In this document: one piece after another, positions 36,030 through 44,503 of the stretch
How the letters are laid out: every line of letters starts with the position of its first letter
Numbering within the stretch: the stretch's first letter is position 1
Assembly (NCBI RefSeq): GCF_032878875.1
Contig: NZ_CP118157.1
Span: 62,001-126,000, forward strand
Reading direction: 5' to 3'
Source of the DNA: Microbacterium sp. AB
GTDB lineage: Bacteria > Actinomycetota > Actinomycetes > Actinomycetales > Microbacteriaceae
DNA: 64,000 nucleotides
Translations under genes and position numbers: made by a program
Notes under the pieces: model-generated
What the model was told of the DNA's origin: nothing
The model's database searches: none
Seen by the model: the letters and a program-made list of their open reading frames with translations, nothing else

Positions 36030-36125
36030 ATGTGGGATGTCATCTGGCAGACGCTGGTCGTCGTTCCGCTCATCGCGGTCGTCGCGGCCGTCGCGATCGA
36101 CCCGGTCCTCCACGGCGACGTCTGA
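36030..36125 (+). CDS. Possible 31-residue hydrophobic peptide
   Basis: A short reading frame with the form of a single transmembrane peptide: MWDVIWQTLVVVPLIAVVAA followed by a short acidic end. GAGG lies seven bases upstream of the ATG. I do not recognise it. It is within the 260-base gap between the NtaA gene and the aldo/keto reductase, of which the rest shows nothing notable. It could be chance. Confidence 0.25.
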   Translation: MWDVIWQTLVVVPLIAVVAAVAIDPVLHGDV

Positions 36126-36143
36126 GCCGCGGCGGGGGAACCC

Positions 36144-37157
36144 CTACTCGCGACCCGCCGACACCCACAGCGGGTCGAACGATCGGTGCCCTGTGACGCG
36201 ATCGGCGATCGCGTCGAGACGCGCGACGAGCTCGGGCGCGAGCTGCGTGGCGACGGCCGCGAGGTTCTCGTCGACGCGCTCGGGGAAGCGGGTGCCGGGG
36301 ATGGGCACGACCGGCAGCCCGAACGCCCGTCCCTTGTCGTAGAGCCACGCGAGCGCGAGCTGCGCCGGTGTCAGACCGGCCTCCACGGCGACATCGAGCA
36401 CCTCGGCGAGGAGCGGACGGTTCGCCGCGATGGCGTCGTCCGCGAACCGCGGGAACTTCGGCCGGCCGTCGCCCTCCGCGATGGCCGAGGGGTCGTACGC
36501 CCCCGTGAGCCACTGGCGGCCGAGCGGAGAGTACGGCACGAAGCCGACGCCGAGCTCGCGAGCCGCGGGGACGACGTACGCCTCGACGTCGCGGCTCACG
36601 ATGCTCCACTCGCTCTGCACGGCGGCGATCGGATGGACGGAGACGGCGCGGCGCAGCTCCCCGCCGGTCGGCTCCGAGAGGCCGATGTGACGCACCTTGC
36701 CCTCTTCGACGAGCTCGGCGACCGCGCCCACGGTGTCCTCGATCGGCACCGACGGGTCGACGCGGTGCTGGTAGTAGAGGTCGACGTGATCCGTGCCGAG
36801 GCGTCCCAGGCTCCGCTCGATCTGCTCGCGGACGTGGGCGCGATCGCCGCGCACCGAGCGCTCGCCGATGCGCCCGCCGGGCACGATGCCGAACTTCGTC
36901 GCGAGCTGCACCTCATCGCGTCGCGTCGTCAGCAGCCGTGAGATGATCCGCTCGCTGCGGCCCTCGCCGTAGATGTTCGCGGTGTCGACGAACGTCGCGC
37001 CCGCGTCGACCGCGTGCGTCAGCGTGCGGAGGGCGTCGTCGTCGGAGACGGGCCCGTACACGTCGCTCAGCGACATGCCGCCGTACCCCTGCGGCGGGAC
37101 GCGGAGACCGGCGCCGAGGTCGACGAGGACGGGGGTCGGGGACGACGTCGCGCTCAC
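36144..37157 (-). CDS. Aldo/keto reductase
   Basis: A 337-residue NADPH-dependent (beta/alpha)8 reductase. The catalytic tetrad is visible as D (DTANIYGEG), Y (same motif, near residue 62), K (QLATKFGIV) and H (DLYYQHRVD). The C-terminal NADPH site is VVPIPGTRFPERVDENLAA. It resembles the YakC/IolS-type group that reduces aldehydes. GTG start at 37157; a TACCCT box ends six bases upstream. It lies inside the monooxygenase island and might reduce the aldehyde released by oxygenative C-S or C-N cleavage; this is inference. Confidence 0.9.
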   Translation of the reverse strand: MSATSSPTPVLVDLGAGLRVPPQGYGGMSLSDVYGPVSDDDALRTLTHAVDAGATFVDTANIYGEGRSERIISRLLTTRRDEVQLATKFGIVPGGRIGERSVRGDRAHVREQIERSLGRLGTDHVDLYYQHRVDPSVPIEDTVGAVAELVEEGKVRHIGLSEPTGGELRRAVSVHPIAAVQSEWSIVSRDVEAYVVPAARELGVGFVPYSPLGRQWLTGAYDPSAIAEGDGRPKFPRFADDAIAANRPLLAEVLDVAVEAGLTPAQLALAWLYDKGRAFGLPVVPIPGTRFPERVDENLAAVATQLAPELVARLDAIADRVTGHRSFDPLWVSAGRE

Positions 37158-37250
37158 AGGGAGAGGGTAGCCGGATGGATGGGCGGGCTCGCCTCGCCGA
37201 CCGCCGTGTTACGCCCCGTATCGATTCGTTGCCGCCTGTGTGGGGCGCGA

Positions 37251-37280
37251 TGGACAGGGCGAGACGGGGTCGCCTACCGT
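37251..37280 (+). promoter_or_regulatory. Promoter of the polar amino-acid ABC operon
   Basis: TGGACA (37251-37256), an 18-base spacer and TACCGT (37275-37280). Transcription would start near 37287, just before a hairpin in the leader. Confidence 0.45.
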
Positions 37281-37290
37281 CCTGGATCAC

Positions 37291-37311
37291 AGAGGACGGG
37301 ATCCCTCCTCT
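37291..37311 (+). promoter_or_regulatory. Leader hairpin of the ABC operon
   Basis: AGAGGA-CGGGATCCC-TCCTCT forms a 21-base near-palindrome with one central mismatch pair. It falls at the expected 5' end of the mRNA, 22 bases before the permease ATG. It may stabilise the 5' end or serve as an operator. Confidence 0.4.
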
Positions 37312-37333
37312 CGTCCCACCCGAGGAGCACAGG

Positions 37334-38329
37334 ATGACCGACACCGTCTCGCGCGAGCCGAGCGCACCGCCTGCGGAGACACCGCGCGCGGGCGTCGATC
37401 TCGCCGACGCCCGCGTCGTGCACACGCGGCACTGGTGGCGGTGGACGATCGGCGCCGTCATCGTGTTCGCCCTCGCGCAGTTCGCGTGGTCGCTCGTCAC
37501 GAACGAGAACTACGAGTGGGACGTCTTCGCCCACTACTTCTTCTCCGAGCCCGTGGTCCGCGGTGTCCTCATCACCCTCTGGCTGACGCTGCTCTCCACG
37601 GTCATCGGCTTCACGCTCGGAACCGTGCTCGCGCTCGGCCGGCTGTCGAAGTCCCCGCTGCTGAGCTCGGCGGCGTGGGCGTACATCTGGTTCTTCCGCT
37701 CCGTGCCCCTCGTCGTGCAGCTCGTCGTCTGGTACAACCTCGGCTATCTGTATCCCACCCTGGGGCTCGGATGGCCGTTCACCGACGACTTCTGGATCGT
37801 CGAGTTCAGCACGACGACGCTCATCAGCCAGTGGGCTGCGGCCGTCCTCGGCCTGAGCCTCCATCAGGCCGCCTACTCGGCCGAGATCATCCGAGGCGGT
37901 CTGCTGTCGGTCGACCAGGGGCAGATCGAGGCGGCGTCGGCGCTGGGCATCCCCGCGGGCAAGCGGCTGTTCCGCATCGTCCTCCCGCAGGCGATGCGCT
38001 CGATCGTCCCCAACGCGACGAACGAGGTCATCGGCCTCGTGAAGGGCGCGTCCGTGGTCTTCGTCATCGCGCTGCCCGAGCTGTTCTACGCCGTGCAGGT
38101 CATCTACAACCGCAACAGCGCGGTCATCCCGCTGCTCCTCGTCGCGGTGGTCTGGTACGCGATCGTCACCACCGTGCTGAGCATCGCGCAGTTCTACATC
38201 GAGCGCCACTACGCGCGCGGCGCCGTGCGCGTGCTGCCGCCCACGCCGTTGCAGCGGGCGCGCCGCTGGATCGGGGTGCAGTGGAACCGGCTCGGAGACG
38301 ACGAGACGAAGCTCGGAGGCGTCCGATGA
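37334..38329 (+). CDS. Polar amino-acid ABC transporter permease
   Basis: A 331-residue membrane protein of the HisM/GlnP type. A hydrophilic N-terminus of about 35 residues is followed by a helix (TIGAVIVFALAQFAWSLV), the canonical permease core beginning GVLITLWLTLLSTVIGF, the EAA loop EAASALGIPAGKRLFRIVLP near residue 210, and a basic C-terminal tail. It pairs with itself to import an amino-acid-like solute. GAGGAGCACAGG supports the ATG. It overlaps the ATPase gene by four bases. Confidence 0.92.
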   Translation: MTDTVSREPSAPPAETPRAGVDLADARVVHTRHWWRWTIGAVIVFALAQFAWSLVTNENYEWDVFAHYFFSEPVVRGVLITLWLTLLSTVIGFTLGTVLALGRLSKSPLLSSAAWAYIWFFRSVPLVVQLVVWYNLGYLYPTLGLGWPFTDDFWIVEFSTTTLISQWAAAVLGLSLHQAAYSAEIIRGGLLSVDQGQIEAASALGIPAGKRLFRIVLPQAMRSIVPNATNEVIGLVKGASVVFVIALPELFYAVQVIYNRNSAVIPLLLVAVVWYAIVTTVLSIAQFYIERHYARGAVRVLPPTPLQRARRWIGVQWNRLGDDETKLGGVR

Positions 38330-39117
38330 CCGCGGTCGAGCCCGAGGCCGCCACGCGCGGCCTCGTCGAGATCCACGACGTCCACAAGAGCTACGGCGGC
38401 GTCGAGGTGCTCCGCGGCATCGACCTGACGATCGCCCCCGGGGAGGTCGTCGCGATCCTCGGCCCGAGCGGATCGGGCAAGTCGACGCTGCTGCGGACGA
38501 TCAACCACCTCGAGTCCGTCGACCGGGGCTCGGTGACGGTCGACGGCCAGCTCATCGGCTACGAGCAGCGCGGAGACCGCCTGCACGAGCTGCGCGAGCG
38601 GGAGATCCTGAAGCGTCGCACGCAGATCGGCATCGTCTTCCAGAGCTTCAACCTGTTCCCGCACCTCACCGCCCTCGAGAACGTCGCGGAGGCGCCCATC
38701 GCGACGGAGCGGCTGAACAAGGCGGATGCGCGGGATCTCGCGCGCGGACTGCTCGGCCTTGTCGGCCTGGCCGACAAGGCCGCGCACTATCCGCGTCAGC
38801 TCTCGGGCGGGCAGCAGCAGCGGGTGGCCATCGCCCGGGCCCTCGCGCTCAAGCCCAAGGTCCTCCTCTTCGACGAGCCCACGAGCGCTCTCGACCCCGA
38901 GCTCGTCGGCGAGGTGCTGGACGTCATCCGCGACCTCGCGCAGCTCGGAACGACGCTCGTCATCGTCACGCACGAGATCGGCTTCGCCCGAGAGGTCGCC
39001 GATCGCGTCGTCTTCGTCGATCAGGGGGCGGTCGTCGAGCAGGGTCCGCCGTCGCAGGTGCTCGTGGCGCCCCGGCACCGGCGGACGAAGGAGTTCCTCG
39101 CCAAGGTCCTCGGCTGA
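38326..39117 (+). CDS. Polar amino-acid ABC transporter ATP-binding protein
   Basis: A 263-residue ATPase of the GlnQ/HisP type. Walker [10 protein letters not shown] is at 46-54, Q-loop [13 protein letters not shown] near 103-115, signature LSGGQQQR at 159-166 and Walker [13 protein letters not shown] near 180. It has no regulatory C-terminal domain. It powers the permease encoded upstream and is followed 51 bases later by the binding protein. An unusually long insert ([19 protein letters not shown]) between Walker A and the Q-loop is typical of the YxeO/TcyN-like subgroup. Confidence 0.93.
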   Translation: MTAVEPEAATRGLVEIHDVHKSYGGVEVLRGIDLTIAPGEVVAILGPSGSGKSTLLRTINHLESVDRGSVTVDGQLIGYEQRGDRLHELREREILKRRTQIGIVFQSFNLFPHLTALENVAEAPIATERLNKADARDLARGLLGLVGLADKAAHYPRQLSGGQQQRVAIARALALKPKVLLFDEPTSALDPELVGEVLDVIRDLAQLGTTLVIVTHEIGFAREVADRVVFVDQGAVVEQGPPSQVLVAPRHRRTKEFLAKVLG

Positions 39118-39168
39118 CGCCGTTCCCCTCCCGTACATCCGCACCCGAACCAGAGAGAACCCACAGCA

Positions 39169-40167
39169 ATGGCCATCAGCAAGAAGCAGGGGATCGCGAT
39201 CGGCGCCGCCGTCGCGGTCGTCGCCGTGATCGCGGGAGGCATCGCCGCGGCGTTCGCCCTCAACCAGCCGGACGACGTCGCGGAGGCGGCCTCCCCCGAG
39301 GAGGCGACCGAGGCGAACGTCGCGACCGACGAGATCGAATGGGTCCGTCTCGACGCGCCCGTCGACGCGGCCGTCGCGGCGCTCGAGGAGAGCGGCTTCG
39401 AGCCGGTCGAGGAGGGCAAGCTCACGGTCGCCCACTCGTCCTACCTCCCGCCGCTCGGGTACATCCCCGAGGGCGAGACCCTCCCCGCGGGCACCGAGCC
39501 GAACATCGGGGCGCTCATCGCCGACGCCCTCGGCCTCGAGTACAACCCCGTCGAGGTCGCGTGGGCCGATTGGCCCCTGGGCATCGAGTCGGGCAAGTAC
39601 GACCTCATCACGTCGAACGTCACGGTGACGGAGGAGCGCAAGGAGAGGTTCGACTTCGCCTCGTACCGCGTCGACCTGCTCGGATTCGCCGTGCGCGCCG
39701 ACAGCGACATCGAGAGCATCGAGGAGGCCGCCGACATCTCGGGGCTGACGATCCAGGTCGGATCGGGCACGAACCAGGAGCAGGTGCTGCTCACGTGGAA
39801 CGAGGAGCTCGAGGCCGCGGGCTCCGAGCCCGCGGAGCTCGTCTACTACGACGACAACGCCGCAGCGACGCTCGCCCTGCAGTCGGGTCGCATCGACGCG
39901 ACCTTCGGCCCCAACGCGACCGCCGCGTGGTCCGCCGTCGAGACGGGCGACACGAAGGTCGTGGGGCTGATCCCGGGCGGATGGCCCCTGACGGCCAACA
40001 TCGCGGCCGCGACCGCGAAGGGCAACGGCCTCGTCGAGCCCGTGCAGATCGCGCTCGACGCCATCATCGAGGGCGGCCAGTACGCCGAGGTGCTCGACTT
40101 CTGGGGCCTCGAGTCCGAGGCGGTCGAGACGAGCGAGATCAACCCGCCCGGCCTTCCCGCGTCCTGA
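39169..40167 (+). CDS. Polar amino-acid ABC transporter substrate-binding protein
   Basis: A 332-residue family 3 solute-binding protein. It has an N-terminal hydrophobic signal or anchor (about residues 7-30) without a lipobox Cys, then an acidic linker. The binding domain includes LTVAHSSYLPPLGYIPEG, the DLITSNVTVTEERKERFDF block and VQVGSGTNQEQVLL, as in amino-acid and modified-amino-acid binders. It should be tethered to the outer face of the membrane and pass ligand to the permease. The ligand is not visible; the flanking monooxygenase and acetyltransferase genes suggest an S-substituted cysteine or similar. A strong hairpin follows. Confidence 0.9.
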   Translation: MAISKKQGIAIGAAVAVVAVIAGGIAAAFALNQPDDVAEAASPEEATEANVATDEIEWVRLDAPVDAAVAALEESGFEPVEEGKLTVAHSSYLPPLGYIPEGETLPAGTEPNIGALIADALGLEYNPVEVAWADWPLGIESGKYDLITSNVTVTEERKERFDFASYRVDLLGFAVRADSDIESIEEAADISGLTIQVGSGTNQEQVLLTWNEELEAAGSEPAELVYYDDNAAATLALQSGRIDATFGPNATAAWSAVETGDTKVVGLIPGGWPLTANIAAATAKGNGLVEPVQIALDAIIEGGQYAEVLDFWGLESEAVETSEINPPGLPAS

Positions 40168-40176
40168 CCAGCCCCG

Positions 40177-40205
40177 CCCGCCCGCGTCCGCAGGACGCGG
40201 GCGGG
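40177..40205 (+). terminator. Hairpin terminator after the ABC operon
   Basis: Perfect 13-bp stem (40177-40189 with 40193-40205, arms CCCGCCCGCGTCC / GGACGCGGGCGGG) and a 3-base loop. It begins nine bases after the binding-protein stop. No T-run, so some read-through into the monooxygenase gene 29 bases later is possible. Confidence 0.65.
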
Positions 40206-40234
40206 TGTCACCCGTCCCCAGCCAGCGAGGCCCG

Positions 40235-41380
40235 ATGTCCCACCCCCGCGTCCCCCTCTCCGTCCTCGACCTGTCCGCCTTCGGCACGGGGCAGACGCCC
40301 GCTGACGGACTGCGCTCGACGATCGAGCTCGCGCAACGGGCCGAGGCGCTCGGATACGCGCGCTTCTGGCTCGCCGAGCACCACCTCAACCCGGGGATCT
40401 CCGGGGCGGCGCCGCACGTGCTGCTTCCGCTCGTCGCCGCGGCGACCGAGACCATCCGCGTCGGCACGGCGGCCACGATCGTCGGCAACTACGCTCCCCT
40501 CCAGGTCGTCGAGGCGGCGGGAGTCGTCTCGGCGCTGCATCCCGGGAGGGTCGACCTCGGCATCGGGCGCTCGGGCTCGGGCAGGACGCCGCCCGACCCG
40601 GACGCACCGGCTCGCCCCGAGCGCACGGTCAACGGGCTCCTCCTGCCCGCACCGCGGCCGTTCCCGGTCGACTCGTCGCGCTTCCTCGCTCAGGCTCGTC
40701 TGCTCCGGCGCTCCCCGGGCGACGCCGACCGCTTCGAGCAGGACGTCCACGACATCCTCGATCTCGTCGCCGGGACCTACCGTGCGCCCGAGGGCGTCCC
40801 GGTCCACGCGACTCCGGCCGAGGGGCAGGACATCGACGTCTGGATCCACGGGACGAGCGACGGTCCGAGCGCGCGCCTCGCGGGCGCCCTCGGGCTCCCG
40901 TTCGGCGCGAGCTATCACGTCGCCCCGGGAACCGTGCTCGACGCGGTCGAGGCCTACCGCGCCGCGTTCCGTCCCGGACGCCGGAAGACGCCGTACGTCA
41001 CCGTGTCGGTGGACGTCGTCGTCGCCGACACCGACGCCGAGGCCCGTCGCCTCGCCGCGGGGTACGGTCGATGGGTGCACAGCATCCGCGCCGGTCAGGG
41101 CGCCGTCGCGTTCCCGGCGCCGGACGAGGCCCTCGCCTCCCCGCTCTCGCCCGACGAGGAGCGCCTCGTGCGCGACCGGCTCGACACGCAGCTCGTCGGC
41201 AGTCCTGAGACGGTGACCTCCCGTCTCGCGACCCTGCAGCGGGTGACGGGCGCCGACGAGCTGCTCGTCACGACCGTCACGCACGACCCGGCCGACCGCA
41301 TCCGCTCGTTCTCGCTGCTGGCGGAGGCCTGGGGACCGGCGAGGGCGAGCCGGGAAGACATCGAGGAGACCGCCGCGTGA
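40235..41380 (+). CDS. Luciferase-like monooxygenase, YtmO/MsnO8 type
   Basis: A 381-residue flavin monooxygenase. It has the MsnO8/YtmO-type opening PLSVLDLSAFGTGQTPADGL, then FWLAEHHLNPGISGAAPHV, TIRVGTAATIVGNYAPLQV and HPGRVDLGIGRSGSG. This group is the one found as YtmO in the Bacillus cystine/S-methylcysteine (ytm) operon. A GCGAGG site precedes the ATG. Its stop overlaps the start of a GNAT gene (GTGA), giving monooxygenase-acetyltransferase coupling directly behind an amino-acid importer. Confidence 0.88.
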   Translation: MSHPRVPLSVLDLSAFGTGQTPADGLRSTIELAQRAEALGYARFWLAEHHLNPGISGAAPHVLLPLVAAATETIRVGTAATIVGNYAPLQVVEAAGVVSALHPGRVDLGIGRSGSGRTPPDPDAPARPERTVNGLLLPAPRPFPVDSSRFLAQARLLRRSPGDADRFEQDVHDILDLVAGTYRAPEGVPVHATPAEGQDIDVWIHGTSDGPSARLAGALGLPFGASYHVAPGTVLDAVEAYRAAFRPGRRKTPYVTVSVDVVVADTDAEARRLAAGYGRWVHSIRAGQGAVAFPAPDEALASPLSPDEERLVRDRLDTQLVGSPETVTSRLATLQRVTGADELLVTTVTHDPADRIRSFSLLAEAWGPARASREDIEETAA

Positions 41381-42444
41381 GCGGGACCGAGACCTCCGCA
41401 GACCGGCCGCGGGTCGCGCCGGGCGTGGCCATCCGCCTCGTCCGCACGGAGGAGTACGAGGAGGCCGGTCGCGTCACGGCGGAGGCCTACCGTGCGAGCT
41501 ACGGGCTCCTCTCGGCCGGCTACGACGCATCGCTGCGGGACGTCGCGGGGCGCGTCGGGCTCGGCGAGGTGTGGGTCGCGGTCGACGACGCGGACGGCGC
41601 GATCCTCGGGAGCGTCTGGGTCGCGCGGCCCAACCGGCGCCTCTCCGATCTCGCGCTGCCGGGAGAGACCGACTTCCGGCAGCTGGCGGTGGCGCCCGAG
41701 GCGCGCGGCCGCGGCGTCGGGGAGGCGCTCACCCGTCACGTCGTCGAGCTCGCGCGCCGACGCGGCTCCCACCGCGTCGTGATGAACAGCGGCCCGCAGA
41801 TGACGGGTGCGCACGCGCTCTATGCCAAGCTCGGCTTCCGACGCCTGCACGAGCGCGAGGGCGCGACGGAGGTGGAGCCCGGCCGCTTCATCGAGCTGCT
41901 CGCCTTCGGCTACGACCTCGGGCCCGAGCCCGCGGTCGCGCCCGCGGTGCCGGCGTGGACGCTCGAACGGACGACCTGGGACGACCCGCGCGCCGTGTCG
42001 CTGCGGGCCGAGATGGACGAGGAGGTCGGCCCCCGCTACGCCGACCGCTGGCCGGACGACGACGCCGAGGCGGCGGAGCGCTCGCGGCGCTCGTTCTCGA
42101 TCGACCCCGACACGATCGTCGCGGTCGTGCTCGTCGTGGCCCCCTCGGGCGAGGCGGTGGGGCACGGGGCGCTGCGCGACCTCGAGCACGACGGCACGCG
42201 GGACCTGGAGGTCAAGCGCGTCTTCGTCCGCGAGTCGGCGCGCGGCACGGGAGCGAGCCGGGCGCTCCTCGCCGAGCTCGAGCGCATCGGCGCCGAGCGC
42301 GGCGCCCCGCGGGTCATCCTGCAGACGGGCGACCGTCAGCACGACGCCGTCGCCCTCTACGAGAAGCTCGGCTACAGGCCCATCCCGATCTACTCGCCGT
42401 ACCGCGAGCACGATTTCTCGAGGACGTTCGAGAAGACCCTCTGA
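41377..42444 (+). CDS. Tandem two-domain GNAT acetyltransferase
   Basis: A 355-residue protein with two GNAT domains. In the first (about 18-190) motif A is LAVAPEARGRGVGEALTRHV and motif B YAKLGFRRLHERE. In the second (about 195-355) the matching parts are VKRVFVRESARGTGASRALL and LYEKLGYRPI. Both acetyl-CoA pyrophosphate loops (R-G-x-G-x-G/A) look intact, though double-GNAT proteins often keep only one active site. GTG start overlaps the monooxygenase stop. N-acetylation of an imported amino acid before oxidation is the inferred role, as for Bacillus SnaA/SnaB. Confidence 0.87.
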   Translation: MSGTETSADRPRVAPGVAIRLVRTEEYEEAGRVTAEAYRASYGLLSAGYDASLRDVAGRVGLGEVWVAVDDADGAILGSVWVARPNRRLSDLALPGETDFRQLAVAPEARGRGVGEALTRHVVELARRRGSHRVVMNSGPQMTGAHALYAKLGFRRLHEREGATEVEPGRFIELLAFGYDLGPEPAVAPAVPAWTLERTTWDDPRAVSLRAEMDEEVGPRYADRWPDDDAEAAERSRRSFSIDPDTIVAVVLVVAPSGEAVGHGALRDLEHDGTRDLEVKRVFVRESARGTGASRALLAELERIGAERGAPRVILQTGDRQHDAVALYEKLGYRPIPIYSPYREHDFSRTFEKTL

Positions 42445-42471
42445 GCGCCGCGACACGGCGCACAAGAAGGC

Positions 42472-43623
42472 TCATCCACCCCCGCGAGAATCCACCCGCG
42501 CCGCGAGAATCCCGCTGACGACCGCATTCTCGCGGGCGGCGTGGATTCTCGTGAACGCCGGCCGGCTGCCCACCGGGTCCTCGTCCGTCCACAGCGTCGT
42601 CGGGAGCTCCCGGCGCAGCACGGGCGCGACCTCGGTCGCGAAGCGCTCCAGGATCTCGAGCTGACGCTCGAACGGCACGGTCGTGGGGAGGCCGACCGAC
42701 TGCAGCGAGTGGCCGAGCCTGTCGTGGAAGCGGGCGATCTTGTCGATCACCTGCTGCGGCGTGCCCACGAGCGCCGGGCCCTCGGCGACGGCATGGCGGA
42801 TGTCACGGAACGGGGTGTTGTTCCCGGGCACGTTCGTCGCGGCGACGAGGGCGTCGTACGTGGGCCCGAAGTCGCGGATGGCCTCCTCCTCCGTGTCGGC
42901 GATGAAGAGCGACCCGGCGCCGGCGGCGACGTAGTCCAGGCCCGCCGGGTGGCCGTGCCGCGCGTACTCGGCGCGATAGTGGTCGACGAGCACCCCGTAG
43001 TTCTCCAGCGGCTGGATGGCGTTGGCGCTGAACAGCGGGTCGCCGTGTCGTGCCGCGAGCGCGGCCGATGCGAGCGTCGTCGCGGAGCCGTGCCAGACGC
43101 GCGGCACACCGGCGTAGGGGCGCGGCCGGGTCGTCACGCCGACGAGCTCGCGCGTGAACGCACCGCCCGGCCACGAGAGATCCTCCTCGGCCCACAGCGC
43201 GCGCAGGAGCGCGTACTTCTCCGCCAGCAGATCCCACTGGTCGTCGATGTCCAGTCCGAACAGCGGGTACTGGGCCACCTCGTTGCCCTTGCCGATCGTG
43301 AGCTCGAGGCGTCCGCCCGAGAGCTGGTCGATCGTCGCGTAGTCCTCCGCCGCTCGGACCGGGTCGAGGAGCGACAGCACCGTGACGCCCGTGTTGAGGC
43401 GGATGGACGAGGTCCGCGCGGCCACGGCGCCGAGGATGACCGAGGGCGAGGACGAGAGGAACGGCCCCGCGTGACGCTCGCCGATCGCGACGGCGTCGAA
43501 GCCGAGCTCCTCGGCGCGGACGGCCTGGCGGATGGTCTGCTCGAGGCGTTCCGACGGCGAGACCTGCCTCCCCGTGATCGGATCGGGGCGGTAGGGGACG
43601 ATGTCGAGGAGCTGGAACCTCAT
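42472..43623 (-). CDS. Luciferase-like monooxygenase, CE1758 type
   Basis: A 383-residue flavin-dependent oxidoreductase. Features are AVAIGERHAGPFLSSSPSV, SIRLNTGVTVLSLLDPVRAAEDYATIDQL and GGRLELTIGKGNE, typical of the CE1758-like subgroup. The last 25 or so residues (RENAVVSGILAARVDSRGGG) are encoded by the large inverted repeat at 42485-42551 and look like a non-conserved tail acquired with it. ATG overlaps the stop of the DUF1684 gene (ATGA). It ends a four-gene leftward operon. Confidence 0.87.
   Translation of the reverse strand: MRFQLLDIVPYRPDPITGRQVSPSERLEQTIRQAVRAEELGFDAVAIGERHAGPFLSSSPSVILGAVAARTSSIRLNTGVTVLSLLDPVRAAEDYATIDQLSGGRLELTIGKGNEVAQYPLFGLDIDDQWDLLAEKYALLRALWAEEDLSWPGGAFTRELVGVTTRPRPYAGVPRVWHGSATTLASAALAARHGDPLFSANAIQPLENYGVLVDHYRAEYARHGHPAGLDYVAAGAGSLFIADTEEEAIRDFGPTYDALVAATNVPGNNTPFRDIRHAVAEGPALVGTPQQVIDKIARFHDRLGHSLQSVGLPTTVPFERQLEILERFATEVAPVLRRELPTTLWTDEDPVGSRPAFTRIHAARENAVVSGILAARVDSRGGG
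42485..42551. repeat. Near-perfect 26-bp inverted repeat at the convergent gene ends
   Basis: Left arm 42485-42510 and right arm 42526-42551 match over 26 positions apart from a few mismatches in the middle, with a 15-base loop. The core unit GCGAGAATC occurs in four copies, two per strand orientation. It can fold as a large terminator-like hairpin between the GNAT gene (ending 42444) and the leftward monooxygenase gene, but it lies inside the last 27 codons of the latter. Confidence 0.75.
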
Positions 43624-44486
43624 GCCGGCGCCGCCGGGGCGTCCGCCGCGTGCACGCGGCCGAGCGGCGTCTTCTCCCCCGCCTCGATGCCCACGGGGAG
43701 GCGGTTGCCCGCCGGCGGCAGCGGACACGTCGCGAAGTCGGTGTAGGCGCAGGGGAGGTTGACCGCACGGTTGAAGTCGACGACCGTCGCGCCCGTCTCG
43801 TCGGGCGCCGGCACGCTGAGCGAGCGGTTCGCCGCATAGGTCGTCAGGCCGCTCGTCGCGTCCGTGAACAGCACGCTGAGCGATCCGGGCGTCTTGCCCG
43901 GGAACGCCACGAGCGTGAACGTCTCGCCGTGCAGCTCGAACTCGAGGCGACCGGGCGCCTCGTACACGTGCTGCAGCCCGTCGACGGCCGAGCCGACCTC
44001 CGTGCGCTGCGGCTCGTCGAACGGGATGTACCGTGCCGCGACCCGCCAGCGGGGGTTGGGGACGTAGGTCGGCGTGCCGGGGTAGTCGGCGAGGAACGGA
44101 TGGTCCGAGCGGCGTGGTCGGACGATGTCGTGCCCGCCCCGGCGCGCGACCTCGATCGCGCCCGCGACGTCGCCGTCCGCGAACCGCAGGGTGAGGCCCC
44201 CGCGCTCCGCGAGCGGGCCGAGGGCACGGCGGCCGCGGATCGTCTCGCCGTCGAGCAGCAGCTCCTCGCCGTCGTCGAGCTCGACGACCGGGCCCTCGGC
44301 GCCCGTCGTCCAGCGCCCCGGTGCGTCCGGGAGGTCGATCGGCGAAGCGGTGAGCCAGTGGAGGCCCGTGATGGCGAGGAACCCGAGCGCGTCGGCGCGG
44401 TGCTCCTCGTGGGCGCGGTGCCACTCCTCCCAGTCGCGCCCGTACTGGGCGCGGTCGAGTCCGGCGTTGACGGTGCTCGTGCTCAT
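43620..44486 (-). CDS. DUF1684 protein
   Basis: A 288-residue protein matching DUF1684. Family landmarks are FLAITGLHWLTASPIDLPDAPG near residue 35, the RYIPFDEPQ strand near 155 and the strongly conserved VVDFNRAVNLPCAYTDFATCPLPP ending, which is followed by NRLPVGIEAGEKTPLG. No signal peptide is visible; function is unknown. It is predicted to be a beta-rich cytoplasmic protein. It lies between an NtaA-type and a CE1758-type monooxygenase gene, 17 bases downstream of the former and overlapping the latter, so it likely serves the same pathway. The two Cys residues near the end may bind a metal. Confidence 0.85.
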   Translation of the reverse strand: MSTSTVNAGLDRAQYGRDWEEWHRAHEEHRADALGFLAITGLHWLTASPIDLPDAPGRWTTGAEGPVVELDDGEELLLDGETIRGRRALGPLAERGGLTLRFADGDVAGAIEVARRGGHDIVRPRRSDHPFLADYPGTPTYVPNPRWRVAARYIPFDEPQRTEVGSAVDGLQHVYEAPGRLEFELHGETFTLVAFPGKTPGSLSVLFTDATSGLTTYAANRSLSVPAPDETGATVVDFNRAVNLPCAYTDFATCPLPPAGNRLPVGIEAGEKTPLGRVHAADAPAAPA

Positions 44487-44503
44487 GTCGTCGTCCCGTC
44501 CGA

